The notes under the pieces: model-generated | Seen by the model: only the letters and a program-made list of their open reading frames with translations | What the model was told of the DNA's origin: nothing | Database searches by the model: none | Shown: positions 9,262-20,153 of the stretch, piece by piece | Numbering within the stretch: position 1 is the first letter of the stretch | Layout: each line of letters begins with the position of its first letter | Source of the DNA: an uncultured Dysosmobacter sp. | GTDB lineage: Bacteria > Bacillota > Clostridia > Oscillospirales > Oscillospiraceae | Assembly (NCBI GenBank): GCA_934636905.1 | Contig: CAKUBJ010000005.1 | Coordinates: 1 to 63,138 of the forward strand | Length of the DNA: 63,138 nucleotides | Direction: 5' to 3' | Made by a program: the position numbers and the translations under genes

Positions 9262-10140
9262 TCACTCCACGTTCTGAACCTGTTCCCGCATCTTCTCCAC
9301 CTCGGCCTTGAGTCCCACCACCACCTGGGCGATGGCCACGTCGCAGCACTTGGAGCCGATGGTGTTGGACTCCCGGTTCACCTCCTGAATCAGGAAGTCC
9401 ATCTTCCTGCCCATAGGTTCGTCGGATTCCAGCATGGTGCGCAGCTGCGCCACATGGCTCCGCAGGCGGACGGTTTCCTCATCCACGGCCACCTTATCGG
9501 CGTAGATGGCGGCCTCCTGCAAAATCCGCTGGGGGTCGATGGCGGTGCTCTGGAGCACCTCCTCCATCCGGGCGGTCAGTTTCGCCCGATACTCCGCCAC
9601 GGTTTCCGGAGAGCGCTTTTCCACCTGAGACGTGTAGTCCTCAATGCAGCACAGGCGGCTGCCGATGTCCTCCGCCAGCTTCCGCCCCTCCACGGCCCGC
9701 ATGGCGTTGTACGCCGCCAGTGCCTGCTCCGTCACAGCGCAGAGGTCGGCGGACACCGTTTCCAGATCCTCGTCCGCCTTGGTGACGGTAAGGACGTCCG
9801 GGAAGCGGGACAACTGCTCCGCCGTCACCTTCGTCTCCGTGCCGCAGACCTCCGACAGTTCCGTCAGGGCAGCGGCGTACTGCGCCGCCAGTTCCCGGTT
9901 GACAGTGACCTTCGCCACATCCGCCGCCGAGGCGTCCACGGTGATGAACACATCCACCTTACCCCGGGAGACGGCCTTCTGGACGCACTGCTTCACAGCG
10001 TCCTCCGCGAAGCCGTACATCCGGGGCATCTTCACGGTGCAGTCCAGATACCGGTTGTTGACGGAGCGGACTTCCACGGTAATATCCCGTCTGTTCCGCA
10101 GTTCCCTTGCCCGGCCATAGCCGGTCATGCTTTTAATCAC
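9262..10140 (-). CDS. yicC: YicC-family endoribonuclease
   Basis: A 292-residue YicC-like protein beginning with the characteristic MIKSMTGYGRA. Other hallmarks are EVRSVNNRYLD near the N-terminus and the C-terminal GRKMDFLIQEVNRE and TIGSKC motifs. E. coli YicC is an endoribonuclease involved in RNA turnover; the clostridial homologues are presumed similar. It is the first gene of the long minus-strand operon running to prkC. The 89 bp upstream hold an AGAGGAGG ribosome-binding site, but I could not identify a convincing promoter there. Confidence 0.93.
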   Translation of the reverse strand: MIKSMTGYGRARELRNRRDITVEVRSVNNRYLDCTVKMPRMYGFAEDAVKQCVQKAVSRGKVDVFITVDASAADVAKVTVNRELAAQYAAALTELSEVCGTETKVTAEQLSRFPDVLTVTKADEDLETVSADLCAVTEQALAAYNAMRAVEGRKLAEDIGSRLCCIEDYTSQVEKRSPETVAEYRAKLTARMEEVLQSTAIDPQRILQEAAIYADKVAVDEETVRLRSHVAQLRTMLESDEPMGRKMDFLIQEVNRESNTIGSKCCDVAIAQVVVGLKAEVEKMREQVQNVE

Positions 10141-10229
10141 GCTGAATCCTCCTCTGTTTTACGGACAAACGCCTTCCGCAAATGGCTCTTCACCCCTGCC
10201 GGAGCACGTTCCATCCGGTTTTCACACTT

Positions 10230-10844
10230 TCAGCAGCAGATAATAGGCACCCCGCCGCTGCACGCAGACCACAGGCAGCACAGGGGCAGGCAGAGATTCC
10301 CGCCGCACAGATCCGTCCCGAAGACGGTGCCGCCGGGGGTGTACGCCTGCCGGGGGCCGTTTTCCATATAGTCCAGCGCCTGCCGGTACTCCGCATTGCC
10401 CGGATCCATCTGGCAGGCGGTTTCATAATAGCGCTTTGCCTCGTCCATCCAGCCTCTGCGGCAGCACACGGCGCCTTTCAGGAAATTCCACTCGGCGTTG
10501 TGGTCGCCGTAACCGGCCAGCAGGGCTTCCGCACGGCTCAGATCCCCGATCCGGATGGCATAGCGCACCTGCTGCAGCACGGTGCCGCCGGCATAGCCCG
10601 GATTTCCGTAGCTGCCGTAAGCGCTCTGCTGATACCCGCCGGCGCCGCCGCGGCCGCTGCGCTCCTTGGTGATCTGCTCATAGGCCGCGTTGATTTCCTT
10701 CATTTTCTCCTGCGCCAGATCCGCCAGAGGACTGTCGTGGTAGTTGTCCGGATGGTATTTCCGGGCCAGATTCCGGTACGCTTTCTTGATCTCCTCATCG
10801 GTGGCGGTTCTTGGAACGCCCAGGACATCATACGGATCGTTCAT
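10230..10844 (-). CDS. J-domain protein with TPR-like middle and Cys-rich tail
   Basis: A 204-residue protein. Residues 1 to about 65 are a J domain ([20 protein letters not shown], then the diagnostic HPD at YHPDN) that would stimulate a DnaK-type chaperone. There is no GF-rich or zinc-finger region, so it is not DnaJ itself. The middle (about 105-170) looks like TPR-type helices ([27 protein letters not shown]). The tail is hydrophobic and rich in cysteine ([11 protein letters not shown]) and could be membrane-associated. It overlaps the DUF5685 gene by 4 bp at the end of the cdaA operon. The client is unknown. Confidence 0.85.
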   Translation of the reverse strand: MNDPYDVLGVPRTATDEEIKKAYRNLARKYHPDNYHDSPLADLAQEKMKEINAAYEQITKERSGRGGAGGYQQSAYGSYGNPGYAGGTVLQQVRYAIRIGDLSRAEALLAGYGDHNAEWNFLKGAVCCRRGWMDEAKRYYETACQMDPGNAEYRQALDYMENGPRQAYTPGGTVFGTDLCGGNLCLPLCCLWSACSGGVPIICC

Positions 10845-11737
10845 ATGGTTTCCTCAATTTCTCTGATGTTCTTTCCAGGACGGCTGCGGCGGAAGGTGCC
10901 GTCCAGCACGGCGTGTCCCACCCGGAACAGCCCGGTGTAAAAGGTGGATTCCAGAACGGCTGTCCACACGCCGAAATCCCACAGTTCAAAGGCCGCCGCC
11001 ATCCGGTGGATGGAATGATCCAGCGTCAGGGCAAAGTCCCGGCGGCTCTCCGGCGTCCAGACGCCGTTTTTCAGGCCGTACCGCAGCGCCACCGGATTAT
11101 AATTCCCGCTCTCCCCGTCGCGCTTCAGGTCGTCGGCGGCGTCAATCAGGTAGACCCAGCGTCCCAGATGATAGAGAATCTGTTCCAGAATCCGCCGCCG
11201 GGTGGGATCCTCAATTTCCGCCGATGCGCCGGACAGCAGCACCGCAAAGGTGTCCGCCGCCCTGTCCATGGAGAGATCCTCCGCCGTTTCCAGCGCATGC
11301 AGCAGCCGAAGCTGGCGGCGCACGGCAGCGTCAAATTCCGGCCGGAAGGCAGCGGCCTTCCGGTAGGCTCCTTCCAGAAACTGCGCACCGCCCCGGTATT
11401 TCAGGCCGGCAGCCCAGGTGTGATCCTCCGCGCCGTCCCGCAGCTGCCAGTATGCCAGAATCACGCTCTCGTCCGCCGCCAGCTCCATGGCGGCCGTCGG
11501 CTCCAGATAGGGGCGCTTCTTCACCGGGCTGACCCAGCACCGCCCCGCGTTTTCCGCGTCTGCCGTCCCGTTGGACAGCAGGATGGCCAGATAGGTGAAA
11601 TCGTAATTCAGAATCATCCGCGCCGCCTGCCCGTACCGCCGGGAGAGGGTGTGGCACAGCCCGCAGTACATGGTGCGGAAGCGGTTCAGTTCCCCCTCCG
11701 GCAGATCCTGCGCAGGGGGACGCACATACCCGAACAT
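10841..11737 (-). CDS. DUF5685 family protein
   Basis: A 298-residue, mainly helical protein recognised as DUF5685 from its start ([17 protein letters not shown]) and the [13 protein letters not shown] segment with a CxxC pair at about residues 25-28. A conserved acidic stretch, [19 protein letters not shown] (about 195-215), recalls the second Asp-rich motif of squalene/phytoene synthases in spacing (D, DD, D, then G, Y, P). That resemblance is my inference and no activity is established. It is translationally coupled to genes on both sides (1-bp and 4-bp overlaps) in the c-di-AMP operon. Confidence 0.8.
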   Translation of the reverse strand: MFGYVRPPAQDLPEGELNRFRTMYCGLCHTLSRRYGQAARMILNYDFTYLAILLSNGTADAENAGRCWVSPVKKRPYLEPTAAMELAADESVILAYWQLRDGAEDHTWAAGLKYRGGAQFLEGAYRKAAAFRPEFDAAVRRQLRLLHALETAEDLSMDRAADTFAVLLSGASAEIEDPTRRRILEQILYHLGRWVYLIDAADDLKRDGESGNYNPVALRYGLKNGVWTPESRRDFALTLDHSIHRMAAAFELWDFGVWTAVLESTFYTGLFRVGHAVLDGTFRRSRPGKNIREIEETI

Positions 11738-12147
11738 CAGAACACCCGGACAATGGTGAAGGACAGCCCGCCCCGGGCCTTGACCCGGCGGTCATACCAA
11801 ACGGCCAGGACGATGCCCAGAACGGCGCCTGCCACCGCCGCGGCATACTGCGCCGCCACGCTGTCCGTCAGCGCCAGCGTCACAAGATAGCCCGCCAGAA
11901 ACAGCACCACGGGAATCAGGTAGACAAAGCTGATGATTTTCAGCATTTTCTTGGTGTCGCTCTCCACCACTACCTTCTCCCCCGGCTTTGCCCCCACGGT
12001 GTTCAGCGCCCGGGCGTAGACGGAAACCCCGCTGACGCCGCAGCCTGCACATTCCTCGCAGTCGTGGCCGCAGGCGGACTTCCGGGGCACGGAAATCTCC
12101 GCGTGGGACGCGTCCAGAATTCGTTCAACCGTTGCAATCTGTGTCAT
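11737..12147 (-). CDS. RseC/SoxR-reducing-system family membrane protein
   Basis: A 136-residue RseC-like protein. The N-terminal part carries a C-x3-C-x2-C-x2-C cluster (CGHDCEECAGC, about residues 24-34) and a beta-rich segment; two transmembrane helices follow (about 70-92 and 96-115). RseC/RsxC-linked relatives take part in redox regulation, but here there is no rnf or sigma-E cluster next to it. The open frame extends 54 codons upstream into cdaR; I chose the ATG at 12147, 10 bp after the cdaR stop, because the cysteine domain starts there. Confidence 0.85.
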   Translation of the reverse strand: MTQIATVERILDASHAEISVPRKSACGHDCEECAGCGVSGVSVYARALNTVGAKPGEKVVVESDTKKMLKIISFVYLIPVVLFLAGYLVTLALTDSVAAQYAAAVAGAVLGIVLAVWYDRRVKARGGLSFTIVRVF

Positions 12148-12157
12148 GGTATCGCTC

Positions 12158-13456
12158 CTAAGTTCTTGTATGGGAAATTTCCGGGGACGGCTGCTCCACC
12201 GGCTCCGGGATCCGGATCTGCACCTGATAGGTGCCGGAAACACCCACGGTGTCGCCGACTTCAATCTGCGCCGGCACCATGTAGGTGCCGGAGGCCACGG
12301 CATAGTCACTGAGATCCGCCGTCACCGTCACGTCTTCCCCGGTGATGCCCTCCAGTTCCGCTGCGGTGCCGAAGAGGTGGACGCTGAGTTCTTCCGTCAG
12401 GATTTCCACCGTCCGGTCTGCCGGCGGGTTGGTCAGCTGAATATTCTGCGTCACCACATCCATCGAGGTTCTGTCCGGATAGCCGATTTCCAGCGTGGCG
12501 CGGGTGACGCCGCTGAGGTTCTCGCACCCGTCCGGCATCAGGATGGCATAGCTGTGGGTGGTGTTCTCCGTGGTGACGTTCAGCAGGTCAAAGCTATCCA
12601 GTATGATGGTGTCCATGTTGTTCAGCACGGAGGCGTCGCCGGAAACCACAATGCTCTCCGGCTTGAGGCTGTACACCATATCCGCCAGCCTTGCGCCGGG
12701 GGCTTCCTGGAAGTCCACCCGCAGCTTCAGTTCCTTGGTGACATACACCGGCAGCGTCGCCTGAATCTGTCCGGCTTCGGCATGGATGCCGGAAGCGTCC
12801 ACAATCTGCCCCTCCGCGTCGTAAAGCTGGTAGTCCAGCAGGGCCGTGACGGTTTCTCTGGCGTTCCGGCCGATGTCGAAGGTTACCTTGGCATAGCTGA
12901 CGTGTTCAATGTCCTCCTTCTGTCCCCGGATGGCAATGGACGTCTGGGACAGCTGCACCTTTCCGGCGGAGTAGCCCTCCGCCACGTTGCCGGTCAGTTC
13001 ACAGCGAAGTTCCACTTCCTTGTGGCTCAGTTCGCAGATGTTCACCGTGGCGGCATAGATGCTCTGCTTGTCAATGGTGGTATTGGACTGGTTGAATTGC
13101 CGATCCGTATAGGAGGGGGTGACGGTAACCGTCTGCACCCCTGCGGCGGTGATGCCGGAGAGATCCGCCGTCACCCGCACCTTGGAGCGATCCAGCTGGA
13201 CAATGTGGCGCCGCCGGCCCTTGAAGGTGATGTCCACGGTGGTGCTGGTGCCGCTGTTCTCGGTTTCCTCCAGCATCAGCCCCTTGTCGGTCAGGGCGTC
13301 CTCGTTGATATACTCGATGGGGATGCCGGAAACGGTCTGCGTCACCACCCGGCCGCTGGATTCGTCCACATAGTACCAGACCCCCGCCGCAATGACGATG
13401 GACAGGATCAGGTACAGGATTTTCCACAGATGCTGATTGTTATTCATCCTCCGCAC
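12158..13456 (-). CDS. cdaR: YbbR-domain protein CdaR, regulator of diadenylate cyclase
   Basis: A 432-residue secreted or membrane-anchored protein. An N-terminal signal anchor (about 10-32, ILYLILSIVIAAGVWYYV) is followed by repeated YbbR domains of about 80 residues, each rich in short beta strands and PVYV/TVTP-like segments. In Firmicutes CdaR binds and modulates the membrane cyclase CdaA from outside the membrane. Its start lies 17 bp inside the cdaA 3' end. The final residues are proline-rich (RIPEPVEQPSPE). Confidence 0.93.
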   Translation of the reverse strand: MRRMNNNQHLWKILYLILSIVIAAGVWYYVDESSGRVVTQTVSGIPIEYINEDALTDKGLMLEETENSGTSTTVDITFKGRRRHIVQLDRSKVRVTADLSGITAAGVQTVTVTPSYTDRQFNQSNTTIDKQSIYAATVNICELSHKEVELRCELTGNVAEGYSAGKVQLSQTSIAIRGQKEDIEHVSYAKVTFDIGRNARETVTALLDYQLYDAEGQIVDASGIHAEAGQIQATLPVYVTKELKLRVDFQEAPGARLADMVYSLKPESIVVSGDASVLNNMDTIILDSFDLLNVTTENTTHSYAILMPDGCENLSGVTRATLEIGYPDRTSMDVVTQNIQLTNPPADRTVEILTEELSVHLFGTAAELEGITGEDVTVTADLSDYAVASGTYMVPAQIEVGDTVGVSGTYQVQIRIPEPVEQPSPEISHTRT

Positions 13457-14321
13457 CTCCGTTCTTCTTGCCCCTCAGCAGTGCCGCCAGGCTGAACTTC
13501 GGCTTGTCCGAATCGTCCTCCTCCCGGGGAAGCAGTTCGTTCCGCAGGAGGTTTTCCAGGGTTTCCGCCATGAGGTGCCGCTTGAGCATTCCCCCCACGG
13601 CAACGGAGATGGAGCCGGTTTCCTCGGACACGATCACCACCACGGCGTCGGAGTTCTCACTCATGCCGATGCCGGCACGGTGCCGCATTCCCAGATCCCG
13701 GGAGAGGTTCACGTTCTTGCTCAGGGGCAGCATACAGCCTGCCCCCAGCACCCGCCCGTGGCGCACGATCACGGCACCGTCGTGCATGGGTGCCTTGACA
13801 AAGAAGATGTTTTTCAGCAGTTCGCTGGAAACGGCGGCGTCCAGCACCGTGCCGCTGCGCACCATGTCGTCCAGCAGGATCTCCCGCTCAAAGACAATCA
13901 GGGCGCCGGTGCGGGTCTGGGACATTTCCGTGCAGGCCAGCACCGTCTGGCTGATGGCCCGCTCCACGGCCCCGACGGACTCCTCATGGACAAAAAACGC
14001 CATCAGGCGGCGGCTGCCCACCTGCTCAAGAATCCGCCGGATCTCCGGCTGGAACAGGATGATCAGCGCCAGCAGCCCCAGATTCACCATGCGGGTCATG
14101 ATATAATTGATCCCGTTGAGATGCAGGGCGGAGGACGCCACCAGCGCCGCCAGAAAGATCAGCAGTCCCTTTACCAGACTGGCCGCCTTGGTGCTCTGCA
14201 CCAGAGTAAAAATCTTGTACAGGGCAAAGGCCATGATGGCAATATCCAGAATATCCGAAATCCGGATGGTCAGCAGATACCGCACCACCCAACCGCCCAG
14301 CTGCGCAAGCGTTATTTCCAT
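13440..14321 (-). CDS. cdaA: Membrane diadenylate cyclase CdaA (c-di-AMP synthase)
   Basis: A 293-residue protein with three N-terminal membrane helices (about 12-30, 48-66, 76-92) and a cytoplasmic DAC domain. The catalytic DGA is at residues 181-183 (MHDGAVIV) and the RHR motif at 213-215 (GMRHRAGIGMSENSDA). It condenses two ATP to c-di-AMP, which controls potassium and osmotic balance and wall homeostasis. CdaR is encoded immediately downstream with a 17-bp overlap. The glmM gene that usually follows is absent; three other genes take its place. Confidence 0.96.
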   Translation of the reverse strand: MEITLAQLGGWVVRYLLTIRISDILDIAIMAFALYKIFTLVQSTKAASLVKGLLIFLAALVASSALHLNGINYIMTRMVNLGLLALIILFQPEIRRILEQVGSRRLMAFFVHEESVGAVERAISQTVLACTEMSQTRTGALIVFEREILLDDMVRSGTVLDAAVSSELLKNIFFVKAPMHDGAVIVRHGRVLGAGCMLPLSKNVNLSRDLGMRHRAGIGMSENSDAVVVIVSEETGSISVAVGGMLKRHLMAETLENLLRNELLPREEDDSDKPKFSLAALLRGKKNGGAEDE

Positions 14322-14347
14322 GGTTCGTCCTCACCTCTCTGCACCCG

Positions 14348-14372
14348 CCCCCGGCTTCCCAACGCCGGGGGC
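14348..14372 (-). other. GC-rich hairpin in the cdaA 5' leader
   Basis: CCCCCGGC and GCCGGGGG form a perfect stem around an 8-base loop between the cdaA promoter and its start codon. No T-run follows in the direction of transcription, so it is not a simple terminator. It could stabilise the leader or limit translation. Confidence 0.45.
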
Positions 14373-14390
14373 ATGGGCATTCGTATTTGT

Positions 14391-14419
14391 ATTATAGAGA
14401 AATTCCCTGTAAAATTCAA
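14391..14419 (-). promoter_or_regulatory. Sigma-A-type promoter for the cdaA operon
   Basis: On the minus strand TTGAAT (14414-14419) and TATAAT (14391-14396) are separated by 17 bp, about 70 bp upstream of the cdaA ATG. The -10 box is consensus and the -35 matches 4 of 6. Confidence 0.65.
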
Positions 14420-14454
14420 GGAAAACCATTAAAAATTCACGCCCTGTTCAGAAT

Positions 14455-15579
14455 TTATTTTGAAATGTCCTCCACCGCCTGTACCAGCGTGTCCGCTTCC
14501 CGGAGGGTGTTGAAGGTGGAAAAGCTGACGCGGACGGTGCCGGTGTCCAGCGTCCCCGCCGTCCGGTGCGCCAGCGGGGCGCAGTGAAGCCCTGCCCGGA
14601 CGGCAATTCCCCGCTCCGCCAGTGCTTCCCCTACCGCTTCCGCGTCCCGCCCCGGAATCCGGAAGGAGAGGACGCCGGCCTGTGCCGCCCCTTCCGGCAG
14701 GGCGAATACCTCCACTCCCGGAAGTCCTGCCAGCCCCTCTGCCGTCCGCCGGGTCAGGGTGTGCTCCCGGCGCAGGATGGCCTCCGTCCCCTGCCGGCGC
14801 ACAAACTCAACCCCGGCCAGCAGCCCCGCGATGCCGGGCATATTGTGGGTGCCGGCCTCCAGCCGATCCGGCAGGAAGTCCGGCATATCCTGACTGAGGG
14901 AGATGCTGCCGGTGCCTCCTTCCATCAGGGGCTTTGGCTTCGCGTCCCGGCCGCACAGCAGGACGCCGGTGCCCTGAGGGCCGTACAGCCCCTTGTGTCC
15001 CGGCATGGCGATATACGCCGCCCCCAGCGCCTCCAGATCCAGCGGCAGGATTCCCGCAGACTGGGAGGCATCGATCATCAGGGGCACCCCCTGCCGGCGG
15101 CAGACGGCCGCCACCGCCTCCACCGGCTGCACAAAGCCGAACACGTTGGACACATGGGTGCAGATCACGGCGTCCACGCCGGGGTGTACCAGAGCCTCAA
15201 AGGCCTCGGTCACTGCCTCGGGGTGGAACAGCGGCCCGTCCGCCACGGACACTTTCGCCCCCAGCGCCGCCAGAGGGCGGGTCACGGCATTGTGCTCATA
15301 GCCGGAGATAACGGCGCTGCCTCCCGGCGGCACCAGTGATTTGACGGCAATGTTCAGGGCGTGGGTGGCGTTCATGGTCAGCACCACCTGCTCCGGGCTT
15401 CTGACGTGAAACAACTCCGCCAGCTCTGACCGGCACCGGAAGGCCGTCTCCGCCGCCTGCATGGCCAGCGGGTGCCCGCCCCGCCCCGGGGAACTCATGG
15501 TGTTCAGCGCCTCCACCATGGCGCGGGCCACGGAGGGAGGCTTCTGAAAGGTGGTGGCTGCGCTGTCCAGATAAATCAT
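14455..15579 (-). CDS. Cysteine desulfurase family aminotransferase (class V)
   Basis: A 374-residue PLP enzyme of the NifS/SufS/Csd superfamily. It begins MIYLDSAATTFQKPP; NATHALNIAV binds the cofactor phosphate; the Schiff-base lysine is in MPGHKGLYGPQGTG (about K197); the C-terminal small domain includes RAGLHCAPLAH, with the likely persulfide cysteine. It would mobilise sulfur or selenium from cysteine/selenocysteine. Overlap (4 bp) with the upstream DUF3343 gene points to a dedicated carrier rather than the housekeeping Isc/Suf role, so I give no gene symbol. Confidence 0.9.
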   Translation of the reverse strand: MIYLDSAATTFQKPPSVARAMVEALNTMSSPGRGGHPLAMQAAETAFRCRSELAELFHVRSPEQVVLTMNATHALNIAVKSLVPPGGSAVISGYEHNAVTRPLAALGAKVSVADGPLFHPEAVTEAFEALVHPGVDAVICTHVSNVFGFVQPVEAVAAVCRRQGVPLMIDASQSAGILPLDLEALGAAYIAMPGHKGLYGPQGTGVLLCGRDAKPKPLMEGGTGSISLSQDMPDFLPDRLEAGTHNMPGIAGLLAGVEFVRRQGTEAILRREHTLTRRTAEGLAGLPGVEVFALPEGAAQAGVLSFRIPGRDAEAVGEALAERGIAVRAGLHCAPLAHRTAGTLDTGTVRVSFSTFNTLREADTLVQAVEDISK

Positions 15580-15827
15580 AGGCTCAGCTCCCGGAAGGCC
15601 GCACCCTGACGGCCATAGACCCGCAGGGGCCCCAGCCCCGCCCCGTTCAGAACCGGCAGTGCCCGCCCCAGCGCCTGCGGCTCAATCTGCACCACATAGG
15701 CACAGCCCAGATCCGCCAGATCCCGGGGGGCACGGTAAATCCGGTTCCGGATGCCGACTCGGCTCAGCGCTTTCTGCATCCGCTGCGCGTACGTCACGGA
15801 GCGGGCAAGAATCAGATAATCGTCCAC
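15576..15827 (-). CDS. DUF3343 protein, putative Se/S carrier
   Basis: An 83-residue DUF3343 protein starting at GTG (15827), with AAGGAGG 6-7 bases upstream. The sequence YLILARSVTYAQRMQKAL...GC is typical: these small proteins are annotated as putative selenium or sulfur carriers and often sit beside class V desulfurases, as here (4-bp overlap). A cysteine in DLGCAYVVQ could hold a persulfide. The exact acceptor is unknown. Confidence 0.82.
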   Translation of the reverse strand: MDDYLILARSVTYAQRMQKALSRVGIRNRIYRAPRDLADLGCAYVVQIEPQALGRALPVLNGAGLGPLRVYGRQGAAFRELSL

Positions 15828-15879
15828 AGTCGTTCCTCCTTATCGCTCTCACATGGACGTGATAACAGCAAAATACGGA

Positions 15880-15911
15880 AAAGGGAGACGTACATGAGTA
15901 CGTCTCCCTTT
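15880..15911 (-). terminator. Intrinsic terminator after ispF
   Basis: A perfect 14-bp stem (15880-15893 with 15898-15911) and a 4-base loop, followed on the minus strand by a T-rich run. It ends the murD-ispF transcript 27 bp past the ispF stop and separates it from the DUF3343/desulfurase pair. Confidence 0.9.
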
Positions 15912-15937
15912 ACTATATGCCAAATGCAGCCGGGGGG

Positions 15938-16423
15938 TCACCTGGCCTTCTCCACCAGCACCACGGCGTGAGCCGCCATGCCGGAGCCGTCTCCGGTGAA
16001 GCCCAGCCCCTCCTCCGTGGTGGCCTTTACATTCACCTGCTCCGGGTCGATTTCCAGTGCGGCGGCGATATTTTCCGCCATGTTCTGCCGGTAAGGGCCT
16101 ACCTTCGGCGCCTGCGCCAGCAGGACGGCGTCGATATTCACCACGGTGAAGCCCTTCTCTCTCAGCAGGCGCCCCACCTCCGCCAGCAGCTTCAGGCTGG
16201 AAATCCCGGCATAGGCCGGGTCGGTGTCCGGGAAGAGTTTTCCGATGTCCCCCAGCCGGGCTGCCCCTGTCAGTGCATCCATGACGGCGTGGGTCAGCAC
16301 GTCCGCGTCCGAGTGTCCCAGAAGCCCCTTTTCATAGGGGATTTCCACGCCGCCCAGAATCAGCTTCCGTCCCTCCGTCAGGCGGTGGACGTCATAGCCG
16401 TGTCCAATTCTCAGATTCGTCAT
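15938..16423 (-). CDS. ispF: 2-C-methyl-D-erythritol 2,4-cyclodiphosphate synthase
   Basis: A 161-residue MEP-pathway enzyme that cyclises CDP-ME 2-phosphate with release of CMP. Zinc-binding and active-site motifs are present: GHGYDVHRL at residues 7-15, [11 protein letters not shown] around 35-45, and the C-terminal [15 protein letters not shown]. It overlaps ispD by 4 bp (ATGA), the usual arrangement, and in some bacteria the two are fused. Last gene of its operon. Confidence 0.97.
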   Translation of the reverse strand: MTNLRIGHGYDVHRLTEGRKLILGGVEIPYEKGLLGHSDADVLTHAVMDALTGAARLGDIGKLFPDTDPAYAGISSLKLLAEVGRLLREKGFTVVNIDAVLLAQAPKVGPYRQNMAENIAAALEIDPEQVNVKATTEEGLGFTGDGSGMAAHAVVLVEKAR

Positions 16424-17151
16424 GTCCGTGCCTCCCGCTCTGCCAGAATGGCCTCCGCAACGGTCAAATCCATGGGGGTGGTGATTTTCAGGTTCTCCTC
16501 GTCGCCGTCGATTAAGTAGACTACTTTCCCCAGCCGCTCTACGGCAGAGCAGTCGTCGGTGACGGGCACGTTGTTTTCCAGCGCCGACTGTAACGCCGCC
16601 TTCAGCAAATCCGCCTCAAACACCTGCGGGGTCTGCACCGCCCGGAGGGTGCTGCGCTCCGGCGTGCCGGTAACTGCGCCGTCTTCCGCCACGGTTTTAA
16701 TTGTGTCCTTCACCGGGACGGCCGGAGCGGCGGCGCCGCACTTTGCCGCCGCCTCCACCACCCGGTTGATAAGTGCCGGCGTCACCAGCGGGCGGGCGCC
16801 GTCCTGCACCGCCAGCAGCTTTGCCTCCGGGGAGGCTTCCAGCGCCGCCAGCAGCACGGAGTGGCACCGGTTCTCCCCGCCCCGGATGACTTTGGTGCAC
16901 TTGGTAATGCCGTAGGTTTTGCAGAGATTGGAAATCTCCACCAGCGCGTCCTCCCGGGCGGCAATCACGATTTCGTCAACGGAGTCCGCCGTCTGTAAAG
17001 CCGTCAGCGTCCGCAGCAGCACCGGGACGCCGTCCAGAAACTCCATCAGCTTATCCACACCGCCCATGCGGCTGGAGCTGCCCGCCGCCGCCACCAGCGC
17101 CGTGCAGAACGGCCGGTTCACCTCTCTGATTTTCCGAAACAGGGAACGCAT
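16420..17151 (-). CDS. ispD: 2-C-methyl-D-erythritol 4-phosphate cytidylyltransferase
   Basis: A 243-residue nucleotidyltransferase making CDP-ME from MEP and CTP. The CTP-binding loop is [14 protein letters not shown], with DK following, and VQDGARPLV holds the metal-binding Asp; VPVKDTIK and VQTPQVFE are conserved. I chose the ATG at 17151, with AGAGGTG about 7 bases upstream, over a GTG at 17160 that overlaps the preceding stop and lacks a ribosome-binding site. It is coupled to ispF. Confidence 0.95.
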   Translation of the reverse strand: MRSLFRKIREVNRPFCTALVAAAGSSSRMGGVDKLMEFLDGVPVLLRTLTALQTADSVDEIVIAAREDALVEISNLCKTYGITKCTKVIRGGENRCHSVLLAALEASPEAKLLAVQDGARPLVTPALINRVVEAAAKCGAAAPAVPVKDTIKTVAEDGAVTGTPERSTLRAVQTPQVFEADLLKAALQSALENNVPVTDDCSAVERLGKVVYLIDGDEENLKITTPMDLTVAEAILAEREART

Positions 17152-17156
17152 GGCTT

Positions 17157-19396
<2,240 letters not shown>

Positions 19397-20101
19397 TTAG
19401 TCTTTGTTGAGTATGTAGTCTTTGGCATCGTCAGCGTAGGCCGCCGGGTCGGTGGCAAAGTAGGTATAGGTTTCCGGCACGTCTCCCACAATCACCGTTT
19501 CCGCCACGGTAATCTCGTTGCTCACCTGGGTCACGGTGGAATACCCCGGCAGCAGGATGCTGACATTCACGTCAATCCGCAGAACAATGCGGTGCCTTGT
19601 CTGATTGATTCCGGCGGATTCGAACTGATTTTCAAACCGGGCGGAGGAGGAGCCTACCGACTCCATCCGCACGGAGATCCGAGGGCCGCGCCCCGCCAGC
19701 AGCGGCGAGCCGGTGAGGCTCCCCACTGGAATAGACAGCTCCCGGGCAGACACCTGATCAATCCGACTGAGAATCAGGTTCAGGATCTGGGATTGCAGCC
19801 GGTTAAAGGCCGCCATATTGCTGCGCACCATGGTGATGCGCCCCTCGTTGTCCTTCTCCCAGCTTACCAGCTGCTCATAGGCAATCTGGCCGCTGTCAAT
19901 GGCCTCGTTCACCGCCTGATAGACAATGCGGTTCACCGCGTTGGACACCCGGGTGGCGGCAAGGCTCCCCAGCAGGGGGCGCAGCTGCGCCCCGGCGTAC
20001 AGCAGAAAAGCCAGCAGGCCGGACACCGTCAGAAACAGCAGCACCCGCCGCACCTGACCGCCGTCCACCCTCCGGCAGCGGCGGAAAAATCCCAGTCTCA
20101 C
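19397..20101 (-). CDS. yunB: Sporulation protein YunB
   Basis: A 234-residue YunB-family protein. An N-terminal membrane anchor (about 18-38, RRVLLFLTVSGLLAFLLYAG) is followed by the conserved VNRIVYQAVNEAI, NMAAFNRLQSQI and IPVGSLTGSPLLAGRGPRI segments. YunB is produced under mother-cell control in B. subtilis and is needed for efficient sporulation. Its presence supports an endospore-forming ancestry. No sporulation sigma-factor promoter is evident, and it appears to be read through from murD, 52 bp upstream. Confidence 0.9.
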   Translation of the reverse strand: MRLGFFRRCRRVDGGQVRRVLLFLTVSGLLAFLLYAGAQLRPLLGSLAATRVSNAVNRIVYQAVNEAIDSGQIAYEQLVSWEKDNEGRITMVRSNMAAFNRLQSQILNLILSRIDQVSARELSIPVGSLTGSPLLAGRGPRISVRMESVGSSSARFENQFESAGINQTRHRIVLRIDVNVSILLPGYSTVTQVSNEITVAETVIVGDVPETYTYFATDPAAYADDAKDYILNKD

Positions 20102-20153
20102 GCCCTCACCTCCCCGCTTCGGCTTCTTCAGCCTATGCGGGATGGGTTATCCA

